Source of the DNA: a virus | Length of the DNA: 64,000 bases | IMG/VR virus record: IMGVR_UViG_3300042691_032331 | Span: 1 to 64,000 of that record | Reading direction: 5' to 3' (one strand) | In this document: in pieces, positions 63,127 to 64,000 of the stretch | How the letters are laid out: each line of letters starts with the position of its first letter | Numbering within the stretch: the stretch's first letter is position 1 | Made by a program: the position numbers and the translations under genes | The notes under the pieces: generated by a model | The model's database searches: none | What the model saw: only the letters and a program-made list of their open reading frames with translations | What the model was told of the DNA's origin: nothing

Positions 63127-64000
63127 TTATACTCCTTTTAATATACCTTCATACGGACTATTAAGCCAACGTGCGTATGTGTCTGCTTGTTCACTAATCT
63201 TAGTGAGTTCATACTTACCACAGAATTTCATAAAGTGTACACCAACTTGAGGTGTAGTATTTATACGAACACTATTAATAATAGCTTGGTCAACTTTGTC
63301 TTTAATGTCTTGAGGTTGTGCAGTAAGATCAATAAGTGTCTTGTTGCGCTCATATGCATCACGCACACGATGTTCTATGTCATTGTGATCAGTCCAACGC
63401 TGCAACATAAAATTATTCCACGCAAAACCTTGCTTGTCACGATCACTAAAAGCTTCCATAATACCTATAGAATTTTTAGTGCCTTTTTCACGTACACCGG
63501 GATATGCACTGAATACATTGTCAGTACCATCACCACGAATAATCTTCTTAAACAACAAGTATTGCGGATCTTCTAATAGTTTAGGTTGATTAGTTTTTTT
63601 ATCAACAATCAATTTTCCCTTGTCATTAAAATAGCCCTCGGGTGTAATAAGTTGATTGGCGACACCATTATATTGGAAGACACGATCAGATATAAGCTGG
63701 ACATAATCAGTATCACTGCTAATAATATATATTTGGTCATTTGGGTGTAAGTGTATAAATCGTGCAATAATGTCATCAGCCTCAGCATTCTCATGCCTAA
63801 TTACGCTGCAATTTGTTTTTTCCTTAAGATAATCTGTAAACATACTATATGTTTCCCAGAACATCTTGTTTTCCTCAATTTCTTCATCAGTCAATGCTGT
63901 TTCATCAACGACACGATTTGCTTTGTATGGCTTGTAAAAATCCTTCCTCCATGATCTGCCTTCGAGTGCGAACACAGTGTGATCTATACCATAATTGCGC
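63127..64000 (-). CDS. T4-type RNase H / 5'-3' exonuclease, 5' end outside window
   Basis: The frame stays open to the window edge (HTVFALEGRSWRKDFY at the first visible part). Motifs of the FEN/T4 RNase H family: ADDIIARFI and SSDTDYVQL with metal-binding Asp, IIRGDGTDNV and PGVREKGTKN (helix-hairpin-helix region). It removes RNA primers and flaps in lagging-strand synthesis. An in-frame GTG at 63975 is not the true start. Confidence 0.9.
   Translation of the reverse strand, partial: RNYGIDHTVFALEGRSWRKDFYKPYKANRVVDETALTDEEIEENKMFWETYSMFTDYLKEKTNCSVIRHENAEADDIIARFIHLHPNDQIYIISSDTDYVQLISDRVFQYNGVANQLITPEGYFNDKGKLIVDKKTNQPKLLEDPQYLLFKKIIRGDGTDNVFSAYPGVREKGTKNSIGIMEAFSDRDKQGFAWNNFMLQRWTDHNDIEHRVRDAYERNKTLIDLTAQPQDIKDKVDQAIINSVRINTTPQVGVHFMKFCGKYELTKISEQADTYARWLNSPYEGILKGV

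Noticed and set aside
1-64000. The window as a prophage or as bacterial chromosome carrying dnaK and clpX
   Set aside because: The chaperone genes are embedded in phage-style overlaps and ATAAATA elements, with phage genes on both sides and no flanking host genes or attachment sites. A mis-assembly cannot be fully excluded.

Overview
The window is a fragment of a large, AT-rich, T4-related tailed-phage genome, probably from an aquatic myovirus of a Gram-negative host. Genes are tightly packed with many ATGA, TAATG and GTGA overlaps and sit in long same-strand blocks. There is no bacterial housekeeping backbone. The phage call rests on T4-type RNase H, ATP-dependent ligase, a dCMP deaminase, tail-fibre and Gly-rich adhesin genes, and two promoter families: sigma70-like 'early' promoters with a conserved TTGACAAWWAAT core and exactly 17 bp spacing, and T4-type 'late' ATAAATA elements. 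A host making LPS heptose and perhaps polyhydroxyalkanoate, such as a beta- or alphaproteobacterium, fits the heptose genes, entericidin and phasin-like gene; this is inference. Both ends are cut inside genes: tRNA-Ala on the left, RNase H on the right. No terminase, capsid or polymerase gene is visible.

Layout. 1-2.4 kb (+): three tRNA genes (Ala-UGC, Ser-UGA, Leu-AAG) surround a TROVE/Ro60-like protein gene preceded by 470 nt of non-coding sequence that appears to encode three tandem structured RNAs, candidate Y RNAs. 2.4-6.4 kb: phosphoesterase, 2OG-Fe oxygenase, TPR-glycosyltransferase (-), a periplasmic D-Ala-D-Ala carboxypeptidase and a zincin. 6.4-11.65 kb (+): early-type region of very small genes, many with their own promoter, ending at a bidirectional terminator. 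11.66-27.8 kb (-): tail-fibre-like proteins, Fe-S carrier, superoxide dismutase, a six-gene sugar cassette (GmhA, HddA, epimerase, two methyltransferases, glycosyltransferase), IF-1, HAD nucleotidase and membrane proteins. 27.9-32.6 kb (+): small secreted or membrane proteins and three tandem Gly-rich adhesin paralogues. 32.6-41.1 kb (-): dCMP deaminase, cupin, HTH regulator, phosphoesterase, a family of short proteins ending in a W/F-ALRW-like motif, and ClpP. 41.1-44.2 kb: mixed strands with a nuclease-like protein, a SprT-like zincin and a degenerate phosphoesterase. 44.2-52 kb (-): a proteostasis block, membrane protein > two envelope proteins > ClpX > S21 > DnaK > Hsp20 > ClpS. 52-64 kb (-): ligase, many small early genes, an entericidin lipoprotein, a phasin-like protein and RNase H.

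How it may work together. Three strands stand out. (1) RNA: tRNAs, Ro-like protein, candidate Y RNAs, S21 and IF-1 suggest remodelling or quality control of host translation. (2) Protein: a ClpX that keeps its ClpP-docking loop, a ClpP with a full catalytic triad, ClpS, DnaK and Hsp20 could form a phage-owned folding and N-degron degradation system. (3) Envelope: heptose and sugar genes, D-Ala-D-Ala carboxypeptidase, secreted lipoproteins and Gly-rich adhesins point to surface modification and host recognition. A further genome-wide pattern is that many ATAAATA elements, and a few early promoters, lie only 4-7 nt from the start codon, which predicts leaderless mRNAs.
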